Positions 46,125 through 58,452 of a stretch of 64,000 nucleotides of DNA are shown here, piece by piece (the stretch's first letter is position 1; the number at the start of each line of letters is the position of its first letter). The notes beneath the pieces are model-generated. The model saw only the letters and a list, made by a program, of their open reading frames with translations, made no database searches and was not told the origin of the DNA. The stretch comes from Nissolia schottii. Its lineage: Eukaryota > Streptophyta > Magnoliopsida > Fabales > Fabaceae. Location of the stretch: contig QANU01086265.1 in NCBI GenBank assembly GCA_003254905.1, positions 135,231-199,230 of the forward strand. Direction: 5' to 3'. The position numbers and the translations under genes are program-made.

Positions 46125-46310
46125 GATGTAATACATACACTTAAAATATGTGAAAATAAGATCAATTAGAACACATCCTTGTTGATGTTTAATTTTATTG
46201 AAATTTAACATAAATGATTTATATGATAGTTAATTGCAATTCAACGGTTGGATTGATAAAAATTATATTTTATAGAAGGTTATTAAACGATATAATTATG
46301 CTTCCAAGTT
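45720..46310. repeat. Diverged two-copy repeat with microsatellites
   Basis: A block of about 170 bases at 45733-45895 (CACATCCTTATTGATGTTCA, TTATATGATA, AATTCAATAGTTAGATCA) recurs at 46146-46310 with changes (CACATCCTTGTTGATGTTTA, ATTCAACGGTTGGATTGAT). Between them are a 14-base C run (45895-45908) followed by CA repeats, and a TA microsatellite (about 46078-46120). Confidence 0.7.
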
Positions 46311-48120
46311 ACAAAGAAAGAGAGAGCATGCCTGTGTCGTGTAATTTTTTGAATTTGATGTATCTTTGTGTTTGTATCGAAGTTTCATAGATTTTTCTTA
46401 TGACGTATTGGAATTTTGATGGGGTTGTAAAAAAGGGAAATGTGTAATATATATCAGACTATGTTTGTAACGATTAAAATAAATATTTATTTGTTTATCA
46501 AAAATAAAAATTGATTTTATTTGTTTTTGTAAAAAAAATTAAAATCAAATCCAAGGAGGATTTCAAAAGCAAAAGAATCAAATCCATAAGATTTGTCAAA
46601 TAAAATCTTCTTATTTTCAAAACTCTTAAACACAAGATTTAATTTCTAAATTAGATCACGTCCAATTTTTATTAATTCCAAGCACACTCTTATTAATTTT
46701 TAATGAAACAATTTACAGTAAAGATATGTATGTGTTTCTCTTTTATTAAGATACAAAAATTAGTTTAAAAGTTAGGTAAAAAATTAGGGGTTTATTCTGG
46801 CACCCTATAAAATTCAATGATATCAATATCATAGCATCTAAGACTTCGCTTAGTGTCCCACTAACTTAAATTTTTCATTTTTTTTAAATTTATAATTTAA
46901 TCACAATCGTTCAAATACTAGAAAATATCGATACCTTCATAAAAGTTTGGGTATCGAAGAAAAAAACCAAAAAATTAACATAAATTATCTAAAGAGAGGG
47001 ACAAATTTAAATTTTTTGTCTTCATCATTTTCTCCAAAATATTTTTCCCATTCTCTCAATAGAACTCTCATGCATAGCCTTAGGAAGACAAACATTTTCA
47101 TAGATTCAAAAACAATGAACACCTATTTTTGTGCATCTTATTTATTTTTATTTCATTTTAGGTTTTTTTTTTTTTTACAAGAGGGGCCTAGAACAACAAA
47201 CCCCCCAACCCAACAACAAAAACTACACAAGACGAGGTATGGAGGCCCCAGAAGGAAAGAAATTAAGCCTTCAGGAGGGGATTCCCAAATGTGAGTCTAA
47301 TTATTATGATGGGTGTTGAGATTAGTAAGGTAATCAACACTAGCGATGGAAACAGGTTAGGCAAATTATTATGATGGGTGTTGAGATTAGTTAGGTAATC
47401 AACATTAGGGGTGAGAACAAGTTAGGCAGTCTGACAGAGGCATGTGGTCTAGCCTATTAAAAGTCTCACTTGACCTATTTATAAAAATGACTCAAGTCTA
47501 AGCCAAATAAAAAACCTATTTAATTAAACGAGTAAAACCTAGGCCAAACGCGAAGTCTCTCTGGCCTGTTTAATTTCATATATCTATATATAATTATTTA
47601 AAAAAATTAATGAGGTAAAATTTGAACGCAAGTTATGTCATTTCCTACTAATCTATCTCTAAACTAACTTGAATTATTACACCAATTTATAAAAGGTAAT
47701 ATATTCATACATTATTATAATATATTTATTTATTCAAAGATAAATTTATTTATTATAATATATTTATAATAATATAATATTTTTAATAAAAAGATTTATA
47801 ATATATTTATTTAAAGAGGTTAACTTATCATACTCTAAGTCAGACCAAACTTTTAAAACATGTTAGATCAGACAAAAAATGCCTTTTAACAAATAATAAG
47901 CTATGCTCAACCAAAAATTTATGATACAAATGACCTATTTAGTGCATGATGTGGCCGGTTCCCATTCTTGGAGGACTTAACGAGACTTTTGAATTAGATT
48001 CTACTTTGTCATGAACTATCCTGCAGGCGAAAATCCCCAGCCGACAAGAGATCAACATTTAGGATTGGGAGCCTCGAATTGCAGGCTCAATCTGCTCAAC
48101 CTGGTTAATGATGATATCCG
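46311..48120. other. Intergenic, AT-rich, with a short tandem duplication
   Basis: A two-copy duplication of about 65 bases lies at 47298-47425 (ATTATTATGATGGGTGTTGA in both). The open frames at 46947-47319 are low-complexity and not taken as genes. From 47430 to 47960 the sequence looks like a decayed non-coding repeat. Confidence 0.5.
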
Positions 48121-48124
48121 GAGG

Positions 48125-48790
48125 CGGTGGCGGTCACTAAAGCGCTCCTAGTTGGCATGAATGAAAATATCTGTCCAGCAATGGTTTGGTATGAATGCAA
48201 AGATTCTCATTAAAGTTGAGCTTGATCCAATCAGCAAAGGGGAGGGTGAACAAGAGGGCAATTTTGTTGGATTGGACCAACTTGATCCAGGTCCTAGACG
48301 CTGCCATGCAATGTATCCTCCATGGAGCTCGCACATCTGTGACAATCAGGGCTAAATACCAACCCATTTGCTGTGCCTGATTATGGGAAATGGGTTAGAA
48401 GAAAGTTTTAATGCGTTGGGGGCCGAAAGAGTCCCAGATTTCTTTCCAGGGACCTTGAGGGAGATTCGGCCTCAGGGTTTTAAGAGCATCACACGCACTG
48501 CCAGTGGTGAAAATGCCTTTTGGTGAATGCTTCCATTTCTAGCGGTCAGGACCTGCACTACATCCATGGAGGGAGGCAGAATGATGAGATCTGCCTATTC
48601 CGAGATGAATTCCAATCATCGCCGTCAACCACTTCATAAACCAAGAGGTTATTATCAATGGCAGTAGAGTCAAGGGAAGCAACTTGCTCCAGGCAAGAAT
48701 CGCTGCCAACCCAGTTATCAATCCAGAATCGGGTGGTGTCTGTCTTGCCTAGATGAAGGGACGCGAACACAATGCTCTCGCCGGTAACTA
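48125..48790 (-). pseudogene. LINE (non-LTR retrotransposon) 3' remnant
   Basis: On the minus strand 48558-48770 reads LGKTDTTRFWIDNWVGSDSC, the post-RT motif of plant L1-like elements, followed by a KHSPKGIFTTGSA-type segment. Further on lies a GPQRIKTFF zinc-knuckle-like (zf-RVT) piece in another frame. 48137-48367 continues with IKLVQSNKIALLFTLPFADW, near the RNase H-like end. Multiple stops and frame changes show it is dead. It covers only the C-terminal part of ORF2. Confidence 0.6.
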
Positions 48791-49075
48791 GTAGTGGAAA
48801 AACAACATAAATGTATTACTTTGGTATTCTACTATTGTAATTGCAGACCGCCGAAAACGTACATTGGCTATCGTTCAAACCACTCCTTTTATTGCTATGA
48901 GCCCAAAACTAAACCATTTTTGTCCATATATAGAGGTTGAAATGTTCGACAAGAAAATATACACCGTTCCATTTGTGATGGATTAATGCATTAGAACTAG
49001 AATACACAGGCAATTTTCTTGGGATCATGATAATTATACCCTGCTCCTCGATTCATCATACAGAATATGCGTAAC
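48791..49075 (-). other. 3' UTR and flank of the GTE gene
   Basis: 285 bases of non-coding sequence between the LINE remnant and the GTE stop codon. The 3' UTR probably lies here; no polyadenylation site is assigned. Confidence 0.5.
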
Positions 49076-52000
49076 TTAGTCAATCTCTCCCTCTTCCACA
49101 TCATTTACAGGATTTGAAACACCGGGTGGCTCTCCTTCCTCCTCGTCATCATCAACTTTAATATACAGGCCTAGTAGTTCCAAGGGATTGCTCCCTGCAA
49201 ACTTGAAACTACCCAGGCCATCCTGAGAGTGATCAGGACTCGTCTCATCGACAGAACTTGGTAATTGCTCAGCAGGTACAGCCCTAAGCCTTTCCAAATC
49301 TTCAAGAAATCGAGAATTCTCATTGATTTCAACAGTCTTTTCCATCTGCATAGATGCCAGTATACACTCCAATAAAATCCAGAGCAAACAAGTAAATGGA
49401 CATATTTCGGCAAGATAGACACTGCCTATTTACCTGCAGCAATGCTTGTCGTGCAGCCTCTCTCTCAAGCTCCCTCTTTCGTTTGGCTTCTGCAGCGGCT
49501 TCTGCAGCGGCTTCTGCTTCCGCCTGCTTTCTAGCATCTTCAGCAGCCTTTGCTTCTGCTTGTAGCCTCGCCTTTTCTGCTCGAGAATGAGTTGGATCAA
49601 CAGATAGGTTAGTCAACAAAACATCAAGCTAAATTCTAAGCATGCAATCAGCACTCTTAAAATAGTATACAAGCATGACCCAAATCACCTTTCCGTTGCT
49701 CCATCTCCAGTTTTTCCCTATCCCGGCGCAATTTCTCAGGATCTCCCTTCTCATCCTGAGTTCACCCAAATTTAATCAAATCAGATGCAGATTGAATAAT
49801 GATCAGAATGGTGAGTACAACCAAAGTAAGTTCCCATGCAGTTTGAAAATATGACGTAACTTACTTGTATAAGTGTCTTTTCTCGAGCTTTCAAGATAGT
49901 ATCAGCAAAACGCTTTTTCAATATGGCAGCTCTATAACGTTTATCAGGGGAGACCTGTCTATCAGTTGTACCACTGTCCCCTACAACATTAGTAACATAA
50001 TGTGTTGGTATAATGTGTTCGTAGCTATCTAATATCAGTTAAAAAAAAAAAATCTTACACAATCCAAACAATCTTACCATCTTGATGGTAATCAGAGTCA
50101 AGAGAACTTGGCTTTTGCTGAAAGCTATCCTCAAGTTGATCTAAGCCACTAACAGATTCTGTAAACGATAATGGGTATCAGAATCAGATATGTAAGCTTA
50201 TCACAAGATTAATAACACTAATAAAGTAAGAGCCCCCCTAATTGAATTCTGAAATCTCTAAATGGGAACACTAAATGGTTTCACAATAAAACATTATTGT
50301 ATAAAAAAGGGAAAAAAAGAAGAGAACATTTTCTTTTCCTTTGCTACCTCACTTCGGTGTTCTTTCAAATTACTTTTTGAGGATACTGTCAGTTTCATTC
50401 AAGTTGGACAATGCATATGCAAAGAACAAGTCATAGAACAACTTAAGCTTTTAGGAGGGTTTGGTATTGATGACATTTACATTTTACAGTTATCTTATAC
50501 TCTTGAATCCAGAAATTAATAACCCAGTTATACAATCTCATCTCTCAAATTACAAATGCCTCCAATATCCAAACATCATGTTTATTGAGAAAGTCACCAA
50601 AGCATAATAACACGAGAGTAGGTATTGCCTCGTAGTTTTAAATTGAGACTGAGAATAAAGAAGTTGCAAACAACTGCTGATGCAACTGTAATTGTGGGTT
50701 TTGGAGATCACCAAAAACTGCAATGATGCAGGCACAATTGTGGTTGCAGACCACAATTTACAGCGATTAGGTCCTCATAACATATTATTTTCTCAAAGAT
50801 AAATTTATAGTTAAGATAAATTCCCTCAGAATAGTAAAAAATAATCTACAGACTACAGTAACAACATATTTCTACAATCTTCTATCTTTACAATGTCAAT
50901 AATCAATTCAGTTCAACAAGGGCAATTTCAGCAAAAGCTGCCAACCTCACATTATCAGATCATCAAGGAAATTTCTGCACTAAGATCTATACTAAAAAAG
51001 TAAATTATTTCAGTATCATCATTCTAGAAAGCACATTAAGTATGAAATTCAATAGAGAGTATCCAACTCAGCATTTTATATAACAGAGAAGCCATGCGGA
51101 AGACGAAAACCATATAACACAAACAGGAGACACAAAATTGATAAAGCACATAAATCTACGAGTGCAAGATAGTGATTTTGTTTCATCCTAGCCTTAGATT
51201 AGGCTTTCTTCTTCAGTCTTGGTTTAAGTTTGTTTAAAGTAATGTCTTTCATGCATTTATTGATATAAATTAGAGTTCTATTGTCTCTTTATGTTGTTTT
51301 GATGTCTAAATTTTGATTTTTATTTTTATTATGGTTTCAAATGTTTTATCTTAGATAGTGAAGCAAAGGATAAGAGTTGAAGCTTTATGATAAGTATAGA
51401 CGACTCTGTCATGTAAGCACCCAAGAATCCATTTTTCACCACTTAAGCATTCATTGAAAGCTCAAAATTAGTTTTTGCCACCTAAGGACCCAAATACTGC
51501 AACATATAACTGATATTTATTAATTTATACTTATATATCTTCATTAACACCACAAGATTGTGGGAACAAATAACTGAGAGAATCACCCATTCTTGTAAGA
51601 TTACTATTTCTTAATAGTTTGCAAATTTAATCAGTAGGGAGGTCAATTGTGTGATGCAGGCTCTGCTCAATGACAGGGTAGGTACCTTCTGGTCTTTTAG
51701 AGGTGACAAGAAGGCTGAACAAACGAGGAGGTGATAGGAAGGCAAATAGCTGAAGGGACATTTTAACATGAATACTCATCTTTTTGGTCTATTTATGTCA
51801 TGTAAGAATCAAATGGTTAAGATTCTAGATGCAATACACTCCCTGTAAGGAACACCACACCCAGTGCCAAACTTTTAGTAGTATGAATTGGACTCTTTTT
51901 CAAAGGGAAAATCATACTCGACCACCTTTAAGCAGCATGAAAAGACAATCTAAGAATATTACTCACGATTTCTTTCAAGGTTATCACCAGCCCTAGTCTT

Positions 52001-54890
52001 TTCATCCATTCGATCACCATAACCGAGATTTTCTAGTATCTGCAGAACAACCCAAATAAATAACTATAGTATGTAGCAAAGAAAACATGGGCCAGATTCA
52101 AAACAGCATCAGCAATTACAAAACCAGTCTTTACATTAAAAAGTAACAGATAACCAAAACAAAATCTTCACTTAATAATCAAACCAGACCTTTGCTACAT
52201 TTACTGGACTTGTTTTAACATCAACAGATTCACTATCAGAAGAACCACCAGAGTCCGTATCTGCAATGCACACATTAGATATGGCCGCTAATTAATGTAC
52301 AGAATCCTTCCAAATTAAACGTAAAAAATGAAAATATATACAAATAAAAAATCACTTCTAGAAAATACTTTGGACTCCAACAACAATGCATCAGCATATA
52401 CATTCCCTGGAGAAAACTATTGATGAGGGTAAGAGCCATATACTTATAGAAAATGAAAATGCTATCTACATCCCAAAAAAGTGAAAATACAACTATCAGT
52501 ATTTTCTATCTGTACTAACCACAGTACCTTATACGAACAACACTCGCTCTACTTAACCTAAATCCCAAAGTACCTAGGAAGCACTTGCACTCGCGCTACT
52601 ACAATCACTAGGAAACTAAGCTACATTGATTGTCCCGTGAATTCCCAGCAAATGTATAAAACCAATAAATCGAATTACACTTTCTTGAAAATGATTCATA
52701 TCAATCCAACTATTAAACTATATGTAACATTCATGTTGGTCTTGAATGCTGGATTTTATCAAAATTAAATTAAATAAATATATATGATCAGATGCATGAT
52801 ATTTATTTTGTATCGAACGCATATTTTACTTTTACCTTAAGATATACAGATGGAGGACCATATAAACTTGGATTAATATGAAAATTAATGAGAAATATTT
52901 GCATAAGTCAAACTTTAAATACAATGGTTACTTTCTGAAAAATTCAATTTACATTAAAAAAAAACAAAATATCGGAGACCAACACTAGAGAAAAGATTGA
53001 AGATGTTTAAACAACCAGGACGAATTTAAAGTGAGATTTAGAAGGATGAACTATAATAAAACATTAAAACATGCATAAAATATGTTTGAATAAAATATAT
53101 TCCCACATAATGCACCAAATGTATCCTACAATACAAATATCCACATCTAATAAGATTCGCCAACACAAATTACATCACGTATTCCAATGCATCACACAGT
53201 AATTCAAACCCCACATACCACTGGAGCTTCCTGGACTAAACCGTTTATTTGTTGTGTGAGTTTTATCCTTCTCAATCTCCACAGGAGGATAGCTGGAGAC
53301 AGGGGGCTCATTTCCACCAATGTCTACCTCTTCATCAGCTGGATCATTAGCTACAAGAAGAACAAATTTTAATAGGAAATCAAATAGAGTACGCAATAAA
53401 TGTGTATGTGCACACATACGGAGTATAACCTTTAAATGCTTGCAAAGAGGAATTGCTTGGTCCAGAATCATTCAACAGCTGCAACAGAAAACAGAGATAA
53501 CCAGGAATCAAAACATTGGTAGTGTAAGATTGACATCGCACTGAGGAGAGGGAAGGGTAATTATACTACAGACAAAATGTTAAACTGGCTCAATTATGAA
53601 AGAATTATGAAAGAACTAGGATGTTAGGCAGCAGTAGCACAGATATACCTCTATTTCACATGCTTCACCTTTTTCTTTGTTATTCTGCTTCTCTTGCAAA
53701 TAGTCATCCAAAAGCTTTCGTAACGTGAACAGTGTATCATCACTGAGATCATCAATATCAATCTCAATCTCATCCTCCCCACATTCTCTACCATTTAAAC
53801 TATGTTCTTTTAAGAAATCAATGATATGGAGAGGTACTTCTCCCAGCCAAGACTCCAATTCTTTACCTAGCCTGTGCTTCTCTTCGTCTGACATAACCTT
53901 CTTAACAGGTGGCATTACTTCAAGTTGAGGGGGCAATGAGTCAATTTTCCTCTTTTTTGAAGGAGGCATTGGTTTAGTAGTTTTCACATCTTCACGAGTG
54001 TCTGGCTTCATAGGTAGTGGCAGAGCATCAGTTTTTGGCAGTTTCTTCTCAATTGTTTTCCATCTTACTTCAAAAAGTTTGCGGAGGGCTTCAGCCATGA
54101 CATGGACATCATTCCCAGGGGGATTATAGGTCATTGCATTTGAAAATGTAAGCCGCACATCATCGGCAAATTCCAATGGGCTTTTGTATGCTCCTGTGGT
54201 AATCTTTCCTTTTATTTTTCCCAAATCCATGGGGTGCTTAATAATGCTGAAATAATCAGGAAGATTCAACTTCACCACATCTACAGGGGTGTTGAAAACC
54301 CAGCCATACTGGTGGCTCATCATCCGTTTCAGCAGTGATTCACAATCTTTCATCAGCAACATATTTTTAGCGCCAGGGTAAGAAGTTGGTGGTGGTGCTG
54401 ACTCAAACTTTCCGGACAAGCCCCGGTTCCATCCACGGGGCTTCTGACCTGATGGTTTCAATTTATTCCCTGTTACAGAACTGGATATTGATGGTTTTCC
54501 ACAGTTCTCTATTTGAGACCCATTACGCTTATTCCCATTGCTACAGCTAAGAATATCACTTGAGGATGACAATGCAACACCACTAGCCTTTTGTAGTTCG
54601 GCTTTCTTTTGAAGCACCTGAATCTGTTCGAGTTCTGATCTCAACTTGAGTACCAGGTCTTTTCTTTGTAAGTGTGACAATTTTGACAAGGGGAGAACTT
54701 GCATGGGAACGTCAAACGCGTTGTGGTGGCCCGAATTCAAGCTAATACATTTTCTTTTAGGGATGCTGGAGTCCTCTGATACAGTAATTTCGGTGTCTAT
54801 TCTTCCTGAGCTACCCGACCCCTCGGATTCACCGGCTTCCCCGACTGCATTCCCATAATAACCTCCAGAGAGCCTACTCTTCGCCATCAT
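49076..54890 (-). CDS. GTE8: BET-type bromodomain protein, GTE8/GTE10-like
   Basis: A nuclear chromatin reader of the plant Global Transcription factor group E. The bromodomain binds acetylated histone tails and the NET domain recruits partners. Ten coding exons (minus order): 54890-53649, 53478-53430, 53350-53219, 52260-52190, 52039-51967, 50158-50078, 49980-49865, 49755-49689, 49579-49434, 49345-49076. All are GT-AG with phases that close, giving 748 residues. The bromodomain is at about 178-285 ([20 protein letters not shown], acetyl-lysine-binding Asn256 in MTYNPPGND), and the NET domain at about 332-404 ([36 protein letters not shown]). Exons 8-9 encode an Ala/Glu/Lys-rich coiled coil, and the C-terminus is acidic (NDVEEGEID). 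Two adjacent ATGs open the frame. Intron 5 is about 1.8 kb. The symbol is the closest remembered family name; orthology is not proven. Confidence 0.92.
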
Positions 54891-55613
54891 AAGTTCAAGA
54901 TCCAGTCCCAGTCACTGGAGAAAAAAACTCACCAATTTCACTTGTAACGGCTAGGCAGTACAGGCTGTTGAGAGATGCCAATATCAGAAAAAATTACAGT
55001 TCAATACGGAAATCTTCGTTTTGAAAGAAAACAACCCTAATACAAATTCAGCCTCCTAGGTATGGGCGAAAAACGGGGGTTGTTGCGGTGCATATTAGTG
55101 AAATCGCAAAGAAAATTTTTAAAGGAACACAAGCAAAGTTAAAAGCCCCATCCAGATGGTGCAGTTACACCACTTGGTAACTTCCTTCTACCACAGACCC
55201 AAAATAATTACCGGTCAACTGAAAACACAAGCAGCAGCAGCGGTAGTAGCGGGTTCAAAGGAATTGGTACCGGGAACTCAGACGCAGCAATTCGATACGA
55301 GAACCGAATAGAGAGCGCGAAGATAGAGAGATCACTGCAGAAGTGGTGAAACCCTAGCTGAATTTTGCAGTAAACGGCAACAGCTAAACTAGACGCTTCA
55401 GCGTTTTGCCAAAATCGACGAAGAGAGGTTGCAGCGACTTCGAACCGAAGAAGAAGAAGAAGAAGAAGAAGAAGGGGATGACCCCGTTGACGAGAGCGAG
55501 CTTGGAGATGGAGCTGGAGCGAAGAGAAGCGAGTAGAGCCAAGTCGAAGTGCGAGACAGAGAGAGAAAACCTGGCTCTATTTCTCGACTCGCGTTTTCAA
55601 CTATGATAGCCGC
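54891..55613 (-). promoter_or_regulatory. 5' leader and promoter side of the GTE gene
   Basis: A strong acceptor (TTTTTTTCTCCAG, AG at 54915-54916) just before the ATG points to an intron in the 5' UTR, with a short UTR exon of about 24 bases before the start codon. The donor is not identified. An early leader exon in the 55300-55600 region is likely. Confidence 0.5.
55447..55474 (-). repeat. GAA/TTC microsatellite in the GTE leader region
   Basis: (GAA)n on the plus strand, TTC repeats in the sense of the GTE gene. It lies in the probable 5' UTR or promoter. Confidence 0.9.
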
Positions 55614-57685
55614 CGCCCATTTTGTAATACGTGCATCGCGCTCCGACAAATATGAACCGTTGATTTTTTGCATTTAATGGATCGGACGGACGCCGGTGAT
55701 AAATAGTATCAGCCGTTAGATATGCATCCAACCGACATGAAGCTTTCGTGCTTAAATTTTCTTTCTTTGCCAAGTCAAGAAGTTACTTCGTGACCTCCTC
55801 GTCAATTAGATAAGAATCAATATAACCCCCCCTCATCAAGTTCATTAAATACTCCCAGTCATTGATCTCTATCTCTATATTGATTTTCCTAAATATTAAA
55901 TTGAACGTAACATTAGTTGATTTAATTAATCCTTATGAAAACGAGCTCTACTCACTACTTTATTATTCAACATGGTAAACTTGCTGGTGTGTGAGGAGTT
56001 TAAAATATCCCATCAAATGCTCGGGGCCGAATGAGCGTATTAAGCTCATTACATTACCTTCCACGTTGAAATGGACCTTGTCCTCGAGTTCCAAAATAGA
56101 TAGTGTTGTATCATCAAATCCAACTTCTTCACAAGCACCACACCATCGCCAATTGCATATATTGAGATGTTGCTATCCAGTAACTTTTCATTTAGTTTGA
56201 TTCCCCTTCTCCAAAGTAAGTTCTCCTTCCAAGCAGTCGAACATGATTTGGCTTTGAAGCTTGACAGTTAACTTGATCTCTTCCTTAAAACTCTCCAATT
56301 CCTAGCCCATAGAGTATTATCATGTGTCTCATTAGAACTACCTCCAAACCCTACGTTGTCTAGACCATAAGCTAGTAACAACATTAGTACATAGTTTATG
56401 AATTCTATCTGTGATGGGATTCCAGGATAAGGATAATTCTTTGACAAGATGGGTAATGTTGTAATGTGTACAAGCAGCAACCACTTTTGGTCCAAAAGCA
56501 GGAAAAAAGAAATCGGATAATTAATCTTGTAATCATCACTGCAAGCTTATTCGTAGCAACACGCTTGTAAGCCACATCCACCATAGATGGAATGGAAAAG
56601 AACTCGGTTATTTTTATTTTCATAAAAAAAGTACTCAGTTATTTCATTTTCGAGCACCGTTCATAACTCCCAAAATTTTGATCTCAATTTACTCTTAGCA
56701 TTATAAAATTTAACATCAATTTAATTCGATTATTATATGAACCAGAATTAGTGAAATTTGATAACTAAACTAAGTTGACGTTAAATTTTTAAATTTTAAG
56801 ACTAAATTGGTAGAATAATTTTGAAAACAAAATTAAGGTCAAAATAAAAAATTTATGACCAAACTGATTATTTAGTCTTACAAATATTTTAAAAAGAAGT
56901 TAAGTAGCAAATTTATTGACCAGAGTCGCATGAATCATTGTGATTTGAACAATCCCCTGATCCATCAGCTTGTATGGCTTTAGACGGTTCTGTTTTTATT
57001 TTGATAGGAAACAAATATTTGAAATTCACTGAATTAGTTGCTTGTCCGGTTTTCAACTTTTAAATACAACCTTCCAGATCTTTTTATAAGTGGGCACACC
57101 AACTGACTCCCCAAGGATTATATGAACTAAGGGTGGGCATGGTAAAGGTTATTAGACAAACTGATCCACTTAAACCGATTTTTTAAAATCGAAAACCAAA
57201 CTTGACCCATTGAGAATAAGATAAAGCAATCCTGAACCAGTTCAAAAGCAGGTGCAAAATGACAAAACAGGTAACAAGTTGAAAAATCATTTTTTTTCAG
57301 TATTCCTTTCATATGCACCAAGAGGAAGAGCTTGTAGCAGACTAGCATGGTTATGTGACCGGCTCTTCTGGTGGCCGTGTTAGTGGCCACAGCAGGAGGG
57401 AGGAGAAAGGAACCCCCAATGATTAGAAATTTCCATAAAAATCGAGAATGAATCCAAATAGGAGTACCTCTCGGATAATGCAATAAATAAACAAGTCCGA
57501 GACGGCGGAGTATCTCATGTATAGAACACTTATTTCTATCTCAAACAAAATTAGAACACTCCAAGTTGCTCCATTAATCACTAACTTTGTTGAACGCATT
57601 TGACATGATGAAACAACTTAATCATCTGACAAAAATTATTGCCAAAAGTAATCTTTGCTGAAGTGAAAATGAAAATTGAAGGCAG
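55614..57685. other. Intergenic between GTE and cytochrome c1 genes
   Basis: The interval 56010-56600 has decayed open frames on the minus strand (for example 56268-56495) and a short LEDKVHFNVEGNV-like piece near 56060 that faintly recalls the end of a gypsy polyprotein; too little is left to call. 56640-56930 is AT-rich non-coding repeat. The 3' UTR of the cytochrome c1 gene lies just left of 57686. The open frame 57127-57483 is unsupported. Confidence 0.4.
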
Positions 57686-58388
57686 CTAGTTGACAACATC
57701 AAGCACCAGCTTGCGAGACTTCAGAACTGACCACCTCAGGCGACGGTAATAGCCAGCTTGAATTAGTGCTAGTGTCAATACGAATATCCATTTAAATCCC
57801 ATCTGTATATTTATGTAATAAATAGTAAGTGTCTTTAAAATTGGGATATAGTTTGAATTGATATAGCGTAGAAAGGTATCAAATGAAACAAACCAGTTTT
57901 CTTTCTTCCATCTCAGGTTCCGCGGCCCAACTTAAGAACGATACAATATCTTTCCCCATCTGCAGCAAAAGATTAAAAAAAAAAATCAAGTTCTTTTAAA
58001 TGTTCACAATAATGTGTTTGTATGAAGACCTGAAACCATTCCTCCAGAAACAAAATTAATTACCTGAGCTTCCGTAGCAGGGATACCATCTTCATATTCA
58101 ACAGCACCATCATTAAGCATTTTGGGCATTGCAATTGCTCCACCAGGAAAATAAGGATTATAGTGAAGTCCCTCTCTAATCTACAACATTATTTTAAAGA
58201 TCGCCATCAATGAAGGTTTAAGCACAAAATATTAGCACATTGGTATTCAGACAAAATAGTTATATGAACTTCCATTAAATATTTAGTTTTGATAAGACTA
58301 TAGAAAGCATGATGAAACTCATCACTAAATGGTGGACATCTACATACCACAATATGATGCGCACACACACTGCGTGCGCGCGCACACA

Positions 58389-58452
<64 letters not shown>

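Noticed and set aside
50560..50770. Possible MITE in GTE intron 5 (GCAACTG/CAATTGTGG-type words)
   Set aside because: Words suggest a dispersed repeat, but I could not match two inverted ends.
56040..56620. Possible gypsy polyprotein end or unknown gene on the minus strand
   Set aside because: Only one short LEDKV-like piece resembles a known family; the rest is full of stops and unrecognised.
57127..57483. 118-codon minus-strand frame
   Set aside because: No motif or homology recognised; lies in intergenic AT-rich DNA next to the cytochrome c1 3' end.
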